Numbered from the stretch's first letter, positions 46,977 to 56,392 are shown. The stretch is DNA of 64,000 bases from Ruminococcus sp. UNK.MGS-30 (GCA_000980705.1 LBCK01000001.1:930001-994000), one strand, 5' to 3'. Numbers and translations: made by a program. Notes: generated by a model not told the origin, from the sequence alone.

Positions 46977-49070
46977 TCAAAAAATAAAGTTTACCAGCCG
47001 CACCGTCCAGGAAACAGCGCCGCACAGCAAGATGCCCGCCAGTGTGGGAATGCACCACGCCGCCAGCGTCCACTTCCAGCTGCCGGTCTCTTTGCGGATG
47101 GTGAGACAGGTGGTGGAGCAGGGAAAATGGAACAGCAGAAACAGCAGCATACAGAGCGCCGTCACCGGTGTCCAGCCGTTTGCCGTTAAAATCTCGTGGA
47201 TGCGGCTGAGGTCGCTGGTCTCCGTCAGTGTCGTTCCGGCGGTGTAACCCATGAGAATGATGGGCAGAACGATCTCATTTGCCGGAAATCCCAGGAGAAA
47301 TCCCAGCAGGATCACGCCGTCCAGCCCGATGCACTGTCCCGGCAGTTCCAGGAATGCGGCGCAGTGGTCGAACAGGCTTTCCCCGGCGATGGTGCAGTTG
47401 GTAAAGCCCCACAAAAGCGCTCCTGCCGGCGCAGCCACCAGACAGGCACGCCCCAGCACAAAGACGGTTCGGTCTAACAGCGACCGGAGCAGGACCTTCC
47501 CGATCTGAGGTCTGCGGTACGGCGGCAGTTCCAGGGTAAAGGAAGAGGGAATGCCTTTCAGAATGGTGTGGGAGAGCAGCCGGGAAACGCCAAATGTGCA
47601 AAAGATGCCCAGCAGGATCAGCCCCAGCAGCAGCGCAGCCGAGCTGACGGTGCGGCAGAGTCCGCTGCCGGCGGCGAAGAACAGGGAGATGCAGGTAATC
47701 ATGGTGGGAAATCTGCCGTTGCAGGGAACGAAATTGTTGGTGAGGATGGCGATGAGCCGTTCCCGTGGGGAGTCAATGATGCGGCATCCGGTCACGCCGG
47801 CGGCGTTGCAGCCGAATCCCATGCACATGGTGAGGCTCTGCTTGCCGCAGGCACAGGCACGCTGAAAGGAACGGTCCAGGTGAAACGCCACACGTGGCAG
47901 ATACCCGAAGTCCTCCAGCAGTGTGAACAGGGGAAAGAAGATCGCCATGGGCGGCAGCATCACGGCAATGACCCAGGTCAGCACGGTGTATATGCCGTCC
48001 AGGAGAAAGCTTTCCAGCCAGCCCGGCGCAGACAGCAGTTCCAGCAGCCGGGAAAGCACCAGCTTTAGCTGTGCAAACCCGGCAGCGAGCCAGGTGGACG
48101 GATAGTTTGCGCCTACGATAGTCAGCCACAGCACCAGTCCCAGCAGCAACAGCATGACCGGAATGCCCCATTTCCCGGCAAGGATCCGGTCAATTTTCCG
48201 GTCGGCGGCATCGGCGTGTTCCGGCTGTTGGACGACCCGGGCGGCGATCTCTTCGCTGTGGGTGACAACGGCGGCGATCATGGCATCGGCGCACTGTTCC
48301 GGGGAGATCAGGCACTGTGCCTGCCGCAGCGCATCGGCAATTTCGCCGGTCTCCAGAGAAATGCCCATGTGTGCGGCGATTTTTTCGTGCAGTTCCGGTT
48401 CGGGTTCTAACAGGCGCTTTGCCGTCCACAGCGGCGGCAGCCCGTTTCCGTTTTCCGGCAGGGCAGCCTGCACCAGTTGCAGCGGTTCTTCCAGCTGTTC
48501 CGGAATGGGAACCGGACAGGGTGACGGCGCATCCTCATGCAGCAGAGCGTGGAGCCGTTCCTGCAGCTGTGCCAGCCCCTTGCCGCTCCGGGCGGCGACG
48601 CCAACCACCGGAATGCCCAGGCACTGTTCCAGCCGGGGCAGGTCGATGGTGATATGCCGCTTTTCCGCCTCGTCCAGGAGGTTGACACAGAGCAGGGCTT
48701 TGGGACAGGTCTCCAGCACTTGCATGACCAGCAGCAGTCCACGTTCCAGACAGGTGGCATCACAGACCACTACCGCCGCATCCGGTTTGGCAAAACAGAG
48801 AAAGTCCCGTGCCACAGCCTCTTCGGCACTCCTGGCACGGAGAGAATAGGTGCCGGGCAGATCGGCAAGCAAAATGGTCTCGCCGCAGCAGACAGTTGTG
48901 CCGACGGCGCTGGCTACGGTTTTTCCTGCCCAGTTCCCGGTGTGCTGGTGCAGCCCGGTGAGGGCGTTGAACACGGTGGACTTTCCCACATTGGGCATTC
49001 CGGCAAGGGCAACAACAGGTTGTTCCCGCTGGGACAGCTCCGGCGGCAGTTCGGCAGATGATGTGCGCAT
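46977..49070 (-). CDS. feoB: Ferrous iron transporter FeoB
   Basis: A 697-residue membrane protein. The N-terminal GTPase domain has GMPNVGKST (about 24-32), DLPGTYSL (G3) and a G4-like NLLDE. A helical GDI-like segment, then about eight membrane helices with the paired Gate motifs (one around CMGFGCNAAGVTGCRII) follow. It imports Fe(II). No feoA is next to it. ATG 49070 has AAAGGA 11 nt upstream; an in-frame extension of 50 codons crosses a hairpin and is not believed. Confidence 0.94.
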   Translation of the reverse strand: MRTSSAELPPELSQREQPVVALAGMPNVGKSTVFNALTGLHQHTGNWAGKTVASAVGTTVCCGETILLADLPGTYSLRARSAEEAVARDFLCFAKPDAAVVVCDATCLERGLLLVMQVLETCPKALLCVNLLDEAEKRHITIDLPRLEQCLGIPVVGVAARSGKGLAQLQERLHALLHEDAPSPCPVPIPEQLEEPLQLVQAALPENGNGLPPLWTAKRLLEPEPELHEKIAAHMGISLETGEIADALRQAQCLISPEQCADAMIAAVVTHSEEIAARVVQQPEHADAADRKIDRILAGKWGIPVMLLLLGLVLWLTIVGANYPSTWLAAGFAQLKLVLSRLLELLSAPGWLESFLLDGIYTVLTWVIAVMLPPMAIFFPLFTLLEDFGYLPRVAFHLDRSFQRACACGKQSLTMCMGFGCNAAGVTGCRIIDSPRERLIAILTNNFVPCNGRFPTMITCISLFFAAGSGLCRTVSSAALLLGLILLGIFCTFGVSRLLSHTILKGIPSSFTLELPPYRRPQIGKVLLRSLLDRTVFVLGRACLVAAPAGALLWGFTNCTIAGESLFDHCAAFLELPGQCIGLDGVILLGFLLGFPANEIVLPIILMGYTAGTTLTETSDLSRIHEILTANGWTPVTALCMLLFLLFHFPCSTTCLTIRKETGSWKWTLAAWCIPTLAGILLCGAVSWTVRLVNFIF

Positions 49071-49127
49071 AGCAAGATTCGTCCTTTCGATAGCATGGTT
49101 TTTTGCAATTCTATGCGGAAAGGAAAG

Positions 49128-49160
49128 AAAAAAGACCGCCTGTGAAAAGGCGGTCTTTTT
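49128..49160 (-). terminator. Terminator-like hairpin in the feoB leader
   Basis: AAAAGACCGCCT pairs with AGGCGGTCTTTT around a 6-nt loop, followed on the minus strand by TTTTTTCTTTCC. It lies 60-90 bp before the feoB start, so it is either a second terminator for the upstream gene or an attenuator. Confidence 0.65.
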
Positions 49161-49220
49161 CAAGTGTGTTCGCATGGTTTGCGAAGTATTCAAAGCATAT
49201 CTTGCATACTTAGCATACAA

Positions 49221-49262
49221 AAAGAAATAACCGCCCCTGCTTGCAACTGCGGGCGGTTATTT
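49221..49262 (-). terminator. Terminator of the MATE gene
   Basis: AAATAACCGCCC pairs with GGGCGGTTATTT around a 14-nt loop, with TTTCTTTTT following on the minus strand. Confidence 0.8.
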
Positions 49263-49371
49263 TAACCACATTGTGGGAGCAGACCGTCTGCTGGTATGCT
49301 CTCTTCACTTTTATTATATGCGATTTTTTCCGGTTTGTCAAGTGCTTTTTTCCAAAACAACCGCAGCTGTC

Positions 49372-50748
49372 CTACTTTGTCTCCTCTACCAGATTGCTGA
49401 TCCAGACGCCTTTTTGAATGAGGATATAGCCGATGACTACTTTCAGAATATCCGCCGCCTGGACAATGGCATAGATGCCCAGGATCGGCAGGCTGGTAAA
49501 GTGGCACAGGATCAGCGCCGTGGGCAGCGGCACGCACCAGGTAAAGACGCTGTCAAATAAAAAGGTAATCATGGTCTTTCCGCCGGAGCGCAGGGTGAAG
49601 TACAGGGCGTTCAAAAATCCCTGAACAGGGAAGAAAGCTGCGGTAATGGTAATGAACCATCTGCCGTAGTTCCGGACTTCCTGGGTGGTGTCATAGGCTT
49701 TGGGGAACACGCCGGAAACGGAGATCAGGATCGCCGCCAGCAGCAGACAGACGCCGCCGGTGAACCACATCAGACTGAACGAATCCTTTTTGGCACGCTC
49801 GTATTCCGATGCGCCCAGCGTCTGCCCGATGAGAATGCCCACCGCAGAACCCAGCGCCACAAATACCACATTGAGCAGATTGCAGATGGCGTTGGAAATG
49901 TTCAGTCCTGCCACCACTTCCAGCCCACGGGTGGAATAGCACTGCGTCAGCGCCGCCAACCCGGCAGACCAGAGCAGTTCGTTGCAGAAAATGGGCATAC
50001 CCTTCCGGATGACCTTTTTCGCCAGAGTACCGGGGACAAGCAGCGTGCGGTAAATGCCCTTTAGGAAAGTGTGTTTGTTCCGGCACAGATGCGCCCAGAT
50101 CACTACAATGCTCATTTCTGCCACACGTGCCAGCACAGTGGCAATGGCTGCGCCACGGACGCCCAGTTTCGGCATTCCGCAGTTGCCATAGATCAGCAGA
50201 TAGTTGAGGACAACGTCTACCACAACAGATGCCACGCCGCCTACCATAGGCTTGACGCTGCTGCCGGTCTCCCGGAGACTGGTGGCATAGACCTGGGTCA
50301 CCACAAAGAACGGCAGCCCGATCAGCATAATGTGCAGATACTGCTTGGCATAGGTCATGGTGAGCGCTGCATCGACCGTGGCGCTTTCTCCGTGGAGATA
50401 CAGCCCGATCAGCGTCTCGTCTCCCAGCAGGAATACCAGCAGTCCGCCGATGAGACAGGCGGCGCTGAGCCACAGCTTGATGCGGAATGTACTTTGAAAG
50501 CCGTACAGATTGCGCTGTCCGTAATATTGTGCGCCGTAGATGCCCGGTCCGGCGAGTGCGCCGAAAATGGCGAGGTTGAACACGAAGATCAGCTGTCCGG
50601 CAATGGAAACGGCGGTCATTGCCTCGGTTCCCTGGCTGCCCACCATAATGTTGTCCACCAGGCTCACCATATTGGTGATGCCGTTCTGGATCATCATGGG
50701 GACAGCCAGCATCAGCGCCCGTTTGTAGATCGGATTGTTTTTTCTCAT
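49372..50748 (-). CDS. MATE-family efflux transporter
   Basis: A 458-residue polytopic membrane protein (about 12 helices) of the MatE family, ion-driven exporters of drugs or metabolites. LAVPMMIQNGITNMVSLVDN and SLRETGSSVKPMVGGVAS are typical of the first half; LGSAVGILIGQTLGASEYER marks the second repeat. The substrate is unknown. The start has GGAGGAACAACCCAC before it. The leader is about 80 nt, and two direct repeats overlap and precede the -35 region, which suggests a dedicated regulator. Confidence 0.93.
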   Translation of the reverse strand: MRKNNPIYKRALMLAVPMMIQNGITNMVSLVDNIMVGSQGTEAMTAVSIAGQLIFVFNLAIFGALAGPGIYGAQYYGQRNLYGFQSTFRIKLWLSAACLIGGLLVFLLGDETLIGLYLHGESATVDAALTMTYAKQYLHIMLIGLPFFVVTQVYATSLRETGSSVKPMVGGVASVVVDVVLNYLLIYGNCGMPKLGVRGAAIATVLARVAEMSIVVIWAHLCRNKHTFLKGIYRTLLVPGTLAKKVIRKGMPIFCNELLWSAGLAALTQCYSTRGLEVVAGLNISNAICNLLNVVFVALGSAVGILIGQTLGASEYERAKKDSFSLMWFTGGVCLLLAAILISVSGVFPKAYDTTQEVRNYGRWFITITAAFFPVQGFLNALYFTLRSGGKTMITFLFDSVFTWCVPLPTALILCHFTSLPILGIYAIVQAADILKVVIGYILIQKGVWISNLVEETK

Positions 50749-50822
50749 GTGGGTTGTTCCTCCTGTGATGTCAAAAAGATAGTCATGCAGATGATAGAGC
50801 GTTTCAGGGAAGATTTGCTACC

Positions 50823-50883
50823 ATTATAGCAAAAGCGATCGTGTACTTCTAATACAATTTCTGTTTGTTCTGATACAATTTCT
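50823..50883 (-). promoter_or_regulatory. MATE promoter with tandem 16-nt operator-like repeats
   Basis: TATAAT (50828-50823, minus strand) has only a poor -35 (TAGAAG). TTCTAATACAATTTCT (50847) and TTCTGATACAATTTCT (50868) differ by one base and lie 21 bp apart, two helical turns. The first repeat overlaps the -35 box. Confidence 0.65.
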
Positions 50884-50892
50884 ATTTTGCGG

Positions 50893-51600
50893 TCATATCC
50901 GTGTTGTCACACCGCTGCCGTTTCCCACAATGCGCTGAGGCAGCACATTCAGAAAAGGATTGCCGCCGCTTCTGCCCTCCAGCAGGAACAGCCACGGCTG
51001 TGCGTCCGGCGCTTTCGCCACAAACTGCAGCCGCTTTGGTTCGATGCCGTTTTGCCGCATGGCATCCATGCAGTCTGCCAGCCGTTCCGGGCGGTTGCAG
51101 ATGCAGAGTCTGCCGCCGAACCGCAGCAGCCGTTTTGCCGAGCGGCAGATATCGTAGATGTTGCACAGCACCTCGTGCCGTGCAATTTTTTGTGCCGTCA
51201 GCTGGCTTTCGATGCCTGCCTGGTATGCCTTGTAAGGCGGATTGCAGGTGACCAGATCCAGCTGTCCCAGGGGTGCGCCGTCCCAGAGTTCTTTCAGATC
51301 GGTGCAGACCGGGTGCAGGACTGAACCGATGCCCATGCTTTCGGCGATGCCCTGGCACATCTGTGCGATCGCCTCCGGCTGAATGTCTACGGCGTAGATC
51401 TCCCGGGGCGGTGCGGTGCGCTGCATCAGAATTGGGATAATGCCGCAGCCTGTCCCCAGGTCGCAGACACGGTCCTTCTGCCGGTATTCGGAAAATTCAG
51501 TCAGCAGCACTGCATCCGTGCCGAACCGGTGGAGCTGGCTGGTGCAGACGATCAGGTCGTCTGCAATGGTTTCATAAGAGAGGACGGGCATATGCGGCAT
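50893..51600 (-). CDS. tRNA1(Val) adenine-37 N6-methyltransferase-like protein
   Basis: A 235-residue Rossmann-fold SAM-dependent methyltransferase. VCDLGTGCGIIPILM is the SAM loop, YAVDIQPEAIAQM holds the acidic ribose contact, and LVTCNPPYKA is the catalytic NPPY motif of amino-group adenine methyltransferases. It corresponds to the TrmN6/YfiC (YabB in Bacillus) group. The ATG follows AGGAGG with 7-nt spacing. The C39-like peptidase gene lies 78 bp upstream in the same direction. Confidence 0.88.
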   Translation of the reverse strand: MPHMPVLSYETIADDLIVCTSQLHRFGTDAVLLTEFSEYRQKDRVCDLGTGCGIIPILMQRTAPPREIYAVDIQPEAIAQMCQGIAESMGIGSVLHPVCTDLKELWDGAPLGQLDLVTCNPPYKAYQAGIESQLTAQKIARHEVLCNIYDICRSAKRLLRFGGRLCICNRPERLADCMDAMRQNGIEPKRLQFVAKAPDAQPWLFLLEGRSGGNPFLNVLPQRIVGNGSGVTTRI

Positions 51601-51677
51601 GGGAATACCTCCTGTTCGAGTGATGTCGTTGCGTGTGATTCCGGGATAGTGTGACTGCGGGTCGATGTGGGCATATA

Positions 51678-52598
51678 TTATTGCGCATCAATCTCCGGCA
51701 TTATCGTTACCGTCTCTGTCTCCGTCTCCCCGGACTGCATCTTATCCGGGTCACGGATGACTACCGCCTGCTGGTACACCAGGCTGTACCGGTCTTCGAA
51801 TTTGTCCAGGTCGTAGTCCACTTTTCCCTCCAGCGGATCGCAGACCGTGACGGTGTTGGCGTTCAGATCATAGCCGCACAGCAGCACGCAGTGTTCATTG
51901 ATGAGAAAAACGGCATCCTCGCCGTTGGGCGTGGTCCAGTAATAGCGCTCTTCCACATGGCTGGTGAGGTTGATGGTCGCCCAGGTGATGACCGGCGTGC
52001 CGTTTGCCACCTCCCAGAGCAGCGTCTTGAGGGAACATCCGGTGAGATTCTGCACCACCTCGTTTCCGCCCTGGGCGGCGATGTAGTTCTGCGCCGTCTC
52101 CACGATGACCGGGGCATAGCATCCCCAGGCGTTGCTGTTGTGCGGTGAACCGACAAACGCCTCGCCGAATGTGGTGAGATACGGGTCGGACTGGATCAGA
52201 TACTTGTCCGCCATAGTCACCTTGTCCACCGGATAGCCGGCGTAGTTCAGTGCCGCTGTTAGCGTCGTGACTTCACAGCCTGTGGGCAGTTCCGGATTTT
52301 GCAGCACCGGCTGGGCATCCAGCTGAACCTGGTCAGCAGGCAGAGATGCTGGTTCGGTGGGCAGTGTCAGTTCTGTTTTCATGGGGATTGTCCCCTGATA
52401 CAGGACGCTGGGCGGTGCTGTGGTCTCGCCCGGCGTTGTGGTCTCCAGCGTAATGCTGGTCTTTTGCGTAATGCGTTTGGTCTGGCTGCTGTCGGAACGG
52501 AAAAAAATCAGATAAACCGCTGCCGCCGCCAGTGCCAGGATCAGCAGCAGCGCCATGCGCCGCCGCCGTCCCAGCCGTTTTTTTGATACTTTCTCCAT
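51678..52598 (-). CDS. Membrane-anchored C39-like cysteine peptidase
   Basis: A 306-residue protein with a basic N-terminus, one membrane helix (about 15-33), a Thr/Pro-rich spacer and a peptidase C39_2-type domain. LPTGCEVTTLTAALNYAGY places the nucleophile Cys, INEHCVLLCGYD the His, and TVCDPLEGK the Asp. The domain lies outside the cell. Unlike C39 domains of bacteriocin exporters, it has no ABC transporter attached. The substrate is unknown. Confidence 0.85.
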   Translation of the reverse strand: MEKVSKKRLGRRRRMALLLILALAAAAVYLIFFRSDSSQTKRITQKTSITLETTTPGETTAPPSVLYQGTIPMKTELTLPTEPASLPADQVQLDAQPVLQNPELPTGCEVTTLTAALNYAGYPVDKVTMADKYLIQSDPYLTTFGEAFVGSPHNSNAWGCYAPVIVETAQNYIAAQGGNEVVQNLTGCSLKTLLWEVANGTPVITWATINLTSHVEERYYWTTPNGEDAVFLINEHCVLLCGYDLNANTVTVCDPLEGKVDYDLDKFEDRYSLVYQQAVVIRDPDKMQSGETETETVTIMPEIDAQ

Positions 52599-52651
52599 CT
52601 AAAATACTTCTTCCCAAAGCGGACGCCGATTTCGAAACAGGTGCGCCGCTG

Positions 52652-53881
52652 TTATGATTGTGATTCCGGTGCGGCGTGGTGTGTGCCGCCGGAAATGGTG
52701 ATCTTTCGCCGGAAATCGGATTCTCCCTGTCCGATCACCGGCCGTGCCAGCTGGTAGATGTCGGTTGCCTGGGATTCCAGGGCCGCACAGCGTCCTGCCG
52801 TGGGGCTGGTGTGTGCCAGTTCTGCCAGCGAATGGGAAAACGGCAGCAGCCGCTTTTCCTTGGAATCTTTCAGAATCTCCCGTCCCGTGTCGTTGAATGC
52901 CAGAATCCTGCCGTATGCCGGATAGTTCTGGATGTCAGCCGTGCGGATATCCAGCAGGATGTGCAGCAGGATGCGCCGCAGCCGTGCCATAGGATAGCGC
53001 TTGGTGCGGATGGTCTGGAGCAGTTCTTCCAGGGATGCAGAGCGTTTTGCCTTGTACAGCCGGTGTTCCAGACCCTGCCCGATCTCGGCGATATCGTGGA
53101 GTTCATCCGGGTCAGTGGTGCGCAGCTTGTACAGAATGAGCCGTTCCAGATACGACATGGAGGCAACGTGTCCTGCCTGCTGTGCCTCCCGGAGTGCGTG
53201 CCAGGCGTAAGACGGCATCATGCGCCGGCAGTCGCCGCCGTCCGCAAAAAACTGCCGGATATAGGTGGCGCTTGCTGTGCCGTCCGGTCCGGGCTGGCTG
53301 CTGTTGTGACCTGCGCCCCGGCGCTGGATGGTCATGGGACGCAGGGGACTGTCCATTTCATGGATGGCGTTGAGATAGGCGATGGCGAGGGTGTTGTTGG
53401 GGTGCCGCAGCACAGCGGCGGTTTCTGCGCCGTAGAGCTGCCCCACCATCTGGGAAAGCACCTCCGGATAGGAATAGCCCGACCGGAGAAAATCGTCCAT
53501 CACGTCAGCATAGTCCGTTTTGCAGACCCGGCACGCCTCTGCCGCCTGGGAGAGCAGCCGGATATCGCCGCATTCGCTGCCGAACGAGATCTCCTGCACA
53601 TTGCCCAGCGCCGTCAGCAGCGCCACACCGCCCATGGCGAAATTTTCCGCCGGCGCCAGGGCATACGGCACGGGCAGTTCCAGCACCAGGTCTACGCCGC
53701 CTTCGATGGCGAGTCTGGCACGGGTGAACTTGTCCAGCAGGGCTGCGTCTCCACGCTGGACGAAATTGCCGCTCATCACGGCAACGATTCCCTCTGCGCC
53801 AGCCCGGCGCACCTGTTCCAGATGATACAGGTGTCCGTTGTGCAGGGGATTGTATTCGCAGATAATACCACTGATTTTCAT
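52652..53881 (-). CDS. tmcAL: tRNA(Met) cytidine acetate ligase (YlbM type)
   Basis: A 409-residue cytosolic enzyme. ICEYNPLHNGHLYHLE is the nucleotidyltransferase HxGH motif, and AVMSGNFVQRGDAALLDKFT is the hallmark of the DUF795/TmcAL family, which activates acetate with ATP and acetylates the wobble cytidine of elongator tRNA-Met. ATG 53881 follows GGAGG by 7 nt. It faces away from ackA, the acetate kinase gene 250 bp away; that two acetate-using enzymes are neighbours may be chance. Confidence 0.92.
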   Translation of the reverse strand: MKISGIICEYNPLHNGHLYHLEQVRRAGAEGIVAVMSGNFVQRGDAALLDKFTRARLAIEGGVDLVLELPVPYALAPAENFAMGGVALLTALGNVQEISFGSECGDIRLLSQAAEACRVCKTDYADVMDDFLRSGYSYPEVLSQMVGQLYGAETAAVLRHPNNTLAIAYLNAIHEMDSPLRPMTIQRRGAGHNSSQPGPDGTASATYIRQFFADGGDCRRMMPSYAWHALREAQQAGHVASMSYLERLILYKLRTTDPDELHDIAEIGQGLEHRLYKAKRSASLEELLQTIRTKRYPMARLRRILLHILLDIRTADIQNYPAYGRILAFNDTGREILKDSKEKRLLPFSHSLAELAHTSPTAGRCAALESQATDIYQLARPVIGQGESDFRRKITISGGTHHAAPESQS

Positions 53882-53952
53882 GTATGATCCTCCAAAAAAG
53901 CTGTAGAATTTCAATAAAATGCCTCATAAACCGGGGAATTTTCCGAAACCTC

Positions 53953-53980
53953 TTGCAATTTTTCCAAAAAAGCTTATAAT
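53953..53980 (+). promoter_or_regulatory. Promoter of ackA
   Basis: TTGCAA at 53953, a 16-bp spacer, TATAAT at 53975. A leader of about 145 nt follows, starting with a GGACACCGCCGGTGTCC hairpin. Confidence 0.75.
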
Positions 53981-54130
53981 AATATATGGGGACACCGCCG
54001 GTGTCCGAAAAAACGATGTCAGCGGCAGCCTTCTGCTCCGGGGACATATCGGAAAAGCACATTCCCGAGGGGATGGTTTTTCAGATGTGTTCCGGCAGAC
54101 GCCGCAGAAACGAAAAAGGAGAAATTTCCC

Positions 54131-55324
54131 ATGATTATTCTTGTTGTCAATGCAGGAAGCTCTTCTCTGAAGTATCAGCTCATCAATATGGAAGATGAGT
54201 CTGTGATCGCAAAGGGCAACTGCGACCGTATCGGTATCGACGGCCATCTGAGCCACAAGACCGCTTCTGGTGTCAAGGTGGAAAAGGACTGCGACTTCCC
54301 GACCCATGCCGAGGCATTTTCCTGTCTGGTTGAGGCACTGACCACCGGTGAAGGCGCCGTAATTTCCAGCATGGACGAGATCTCTGCAGTTGGCCACCGT
54401 GTGGTACAGGGTGCAGAAGTATTCACCAAGACCACACTGGTCACCGATGAGATCATCGAAAAGATCGACGAACTCCGTGAGCTGGCTCCGGTACATAACC
54501 ACGGTCACGCACTGGCACTGTGGGCTTGCCGCAAGATCCTGCCGAACGTGCCGCAGGTCGTTGTATTCGACACCGCATTCCACCAGACCATTCCGCAGAA
54601 GGCATTCATGTACGGTTTCCCGTATGAGGACTATGAGCAGTTCCATGTCCGCAAGTACGGCTTCCACGGCACATCCCACCGTTTTGTTACTGCAAAGCTG
54701 GCTGAGGTCATGGGCAGAGATCTGAAGGATCTGAAGGTCGTTTCCTGCCACCTGGGCAACGGTTCTTCCATCACTGCCGTACAGGACGGCAAGTCGGTAG
54801 ATACCACCATGGGCTTTACACCGCTGGACGGCGTTCTGATGGGAACACGCTGCGGCGCCGTTGACCCGTCCGCCGTTACTTATGTAGCCGGCAAGCACGG
54901 TTTCGGCGTTTCCGAGATGGACACCTACATGAACAAGAAGTCCGGTATGCTGGGTATTTCCGGCGAGTCCTCTGACTTCCGTGACATTACCGCAGCAGCT
55001 GAGGCTGGTGACAAGCGTGCTACCCTGGCAAAGGATATGCTGGTATACGATATCAAGAAGGATATCGGTGCCTATGCCGCAGCCATGAACGGTCTGGACG
55101 CTGTGATCTTCACCGGCGGCATCGGCGAAAATGCACCGAACTGCCGTGAGGAAGTCTGCGAGAACATGGAATATCTGGGCATCAAGATCGACAAGGCTGC
55201 CAACGATTTCAAGGGCGAGCTGAAGAAAATCTCCACACCGGATTCCAAGGTAGAGGTCTGGGTCATCCCGACAAACGAAGAACTGCTGATCGCTCGTGAC
55301 ACCCTGGCAATGATCCAGAAGTAA
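54131..55324 (+). CDS. ackA: Acetate kinase
   Basis: A 397-residue cytosolic enzyme of the acetate/sugar kinase fold that makes ATP and acetate from acetyl phosphate in fermentation. VVNAGSSSLKYQLI is the N-terminal signature; DTAFHQTIP, HGTSHRF and CHLGNGSS are family blocks, and FTGGIGENAP lies near the C-terminus. The ATG is preceded by AAAGGAGAAA. The partner gene pta is not adjacent. The promoter and terminator suggest a single-gene unit. Confidence 0.97.
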   Translation: MIILVVNAGSSSLKYQLINMEDESVIAKGNCDRIGIDGHLSHKTASGVKVEKDCDFPTHAEAFSCLVEALTTGEGAVISSMDEISAVGHRVVQGAEVFTKTTLVTDEIIEKIDELRELAPVHNHGHALALWACRKILPNVPQVVVFDTAFHQTIPQKAFMYGFPYEDYEQFHVRKYGFHGTSHRFVTAKLAEVMGRDLKDLKVVSCHLGNGSSITAVQDGKSVDTTMGFTPLDGVLMGTRCGAVDPSAVTYVAGKHGFGVSEMDTYMNKKSGMLGISGESSDFRDITAAAEAGDKRATLAKDMLVYDIKKDIGAYAAAMNGLDAVIFTGGIGENAPNCREEVCENMEYLGIKIDKAANDFKGELKKISTPDSKVEVWVIPTNEELLIARDTLAMIQK

Positions 55325-55353
55325 GCGAAGAACAGCATCATAGAAAATACCGC

Positions 55354-55386
55354 AAAGCGAAGTCTGCACTCGGACTTCGCTTTTGT
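55354..55386 (+). terminator. Rho-independent terminator of ackA
   Basis: AAAGCGAAGTCTG pairs with CGGACTTCGCTTT around CACT, then TTTT. Confidence 0.85.
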
Positions 55387-55407
55387 TGTACCCGAAAGGA
55401 GAAAATC

Positions 55408-55809
55408 ATGTCCACACTTTCCACACAGGAAAAATCCCTGCTGCGCCAGGCGCTGGCTGCCCGGGAAAATGCCTATGCGCCCTATTCCCGCTTCCAGGTC
55501 GGGGCAGTGCTGACTGTCGCCGACGGCAGCACATTCTGCGGCTGCAACATCGAAAATGCGTCCTATTCCATGACCATCTGCGCCGAGCGCAGCTCCGTTT
55601 GCGCAGCAGTTTCCGCCGGCGTGAGACAGTTCCGCAGCATCGCCATTGTAGGCGGCACTGATGCGGAGACTGCCGAAAACACGCCCTGTCCGCCCTGCGG
55701 CGCCTGCTTACAAGTGCTGGCGGAGTTCTGCCCGCCGGATTTCCCGGTGATCCTGGCAGACGGCGTCCATCGGCTCAGTGACTTTCTGCCCCGTCAGTTC
55801 CGGCTGTAA
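55408..55809 (+). CDS. cdd: Cytidine deaminase
   Basis: A 133-residue zinc enzyme of pyrimidine salvage that turns cytidine and deoxycytidine into uridine forms. NAYAPYSRFQVGAVL is the N-terminal hallmark. ICAERSSV holds the first zinc Cys and the catalytic Glu, and PCPPCGACLQVL the other two Cys. This is the tetrameric Cys3 type. The start follows CGAAAGGAG. No separate promoter is clear, so read-through past the ackA terminator is possible. Confidence 0.95.
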   Translation: MSTLSTQEKSLLRQALAARENAYAPYSRFQVGAVLTVADGSTFCGCNIENASYSMTICAERSSVCAAVSAGVRQFRSIAIVGGTDAETAENTPCPPCGACLQVLAEFCPPDFPVILADGVHRLSDFLPRQFRL

Positions 55810-55840
55810 GAGCCTGGGCAATACCGCACACAGGCAGTCC

Positions 55841-56056
55841 TTACTTGGACTTCTTTTTGTCTGCCGGGCGATAGGAAGAACCGTCCGGGCGAATGACAAC
55901 GGTGTTGTTCAGCTGCCCTTTGAGGTTGCCGACCACCGACTGCCGGTATTCTGTGCGCAGAGCGTTTTGTTCTTCCTTTTCCGCCGGGGTCAGACCCTCC
56001 GGCGTGCGTGCCTTCTTTGCCAATGCGTTGATGCGTGCGATTTTTTTCTCGTCCAT
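55841..56056 (-). CDS. DUF896 (UPF0291) protein
   Basis: A 71-residue cytosolic protein. KIARINALAKKARTPEGLTP and EEQNALRTEYRQSVVGNLKG are the helical hairpin hallmark of DUF896 (YnzC in Bacillus). The exact function is unknown. ATG 56056 follows AGGAGG, and a good promoter lies just upstream. Confidence 0.92.
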   Translation of the reverse strand: MDEKKIARINALAKKARTPEGLTPAEKEEQNALRTEYRQSVVGNLKGQLNNTVVIRPDGSSYRPADKKKSK

Positions 56057-56094
56057 ATCCGTTACCTCCTGACAAGACTGCATATTCATTCAAT

Positions 56095-56123
56095 AGTATA
56101 CCATAGAACGGCAAAAAGTGCAA
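56095..56123 (-). promoter_or_regulatory. Promoter of the DUF896 gene
   Basis: On the minus strand: TTGCAC (56123-56118), a 17-bp spacer, TATACT (56100-56095). The -35 box lies in the loop of a GCAAAAAG/CTTTTTGC hairpin. Confidence 0.7.
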
Positions 56124-56254
56124 GCTTTTTGCGGCAAAAAGCGATTTTTTCCGGGTGGGATGCGTATGGTGTGCCGTGAGATGCGCCCCACGGAAATTAA
56201 TTTTCGAAAATAGGCTGATTAAAATTGCGCAAAATTATGAGGCTTGACAAGGAA

Positions 56255-56392
56255 GGCTCCCCTGAAAGGGGAGCTGGCAGTGCGTAGCACTGACTGAGGG
56301 GTTTCCACTCATGCCGAAAACGTCATAAAAAGATTTTACGAAAAAACCTCTCCACCGCCTAACGGCGGTCCCCCTCCCCTTTCAGGGGAGGC
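56255..56392. repeat. Miniature repeat element with 17-bp inverted ends
   Basis: CTCCCCTGAAAGGGGAG (56257) and its reverse complement (56374) bound a 130-bp non-coding stretch. CAGTGCGTAGCACTG follows the left end. The architecture matches blocks at 27539-27580. A 14-nt direct repeat, CCGTGAGATGCGCC, flanks it more widely (56174 and 56411). It is a MITE-like remnant by inference. Confidence 0.65.
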
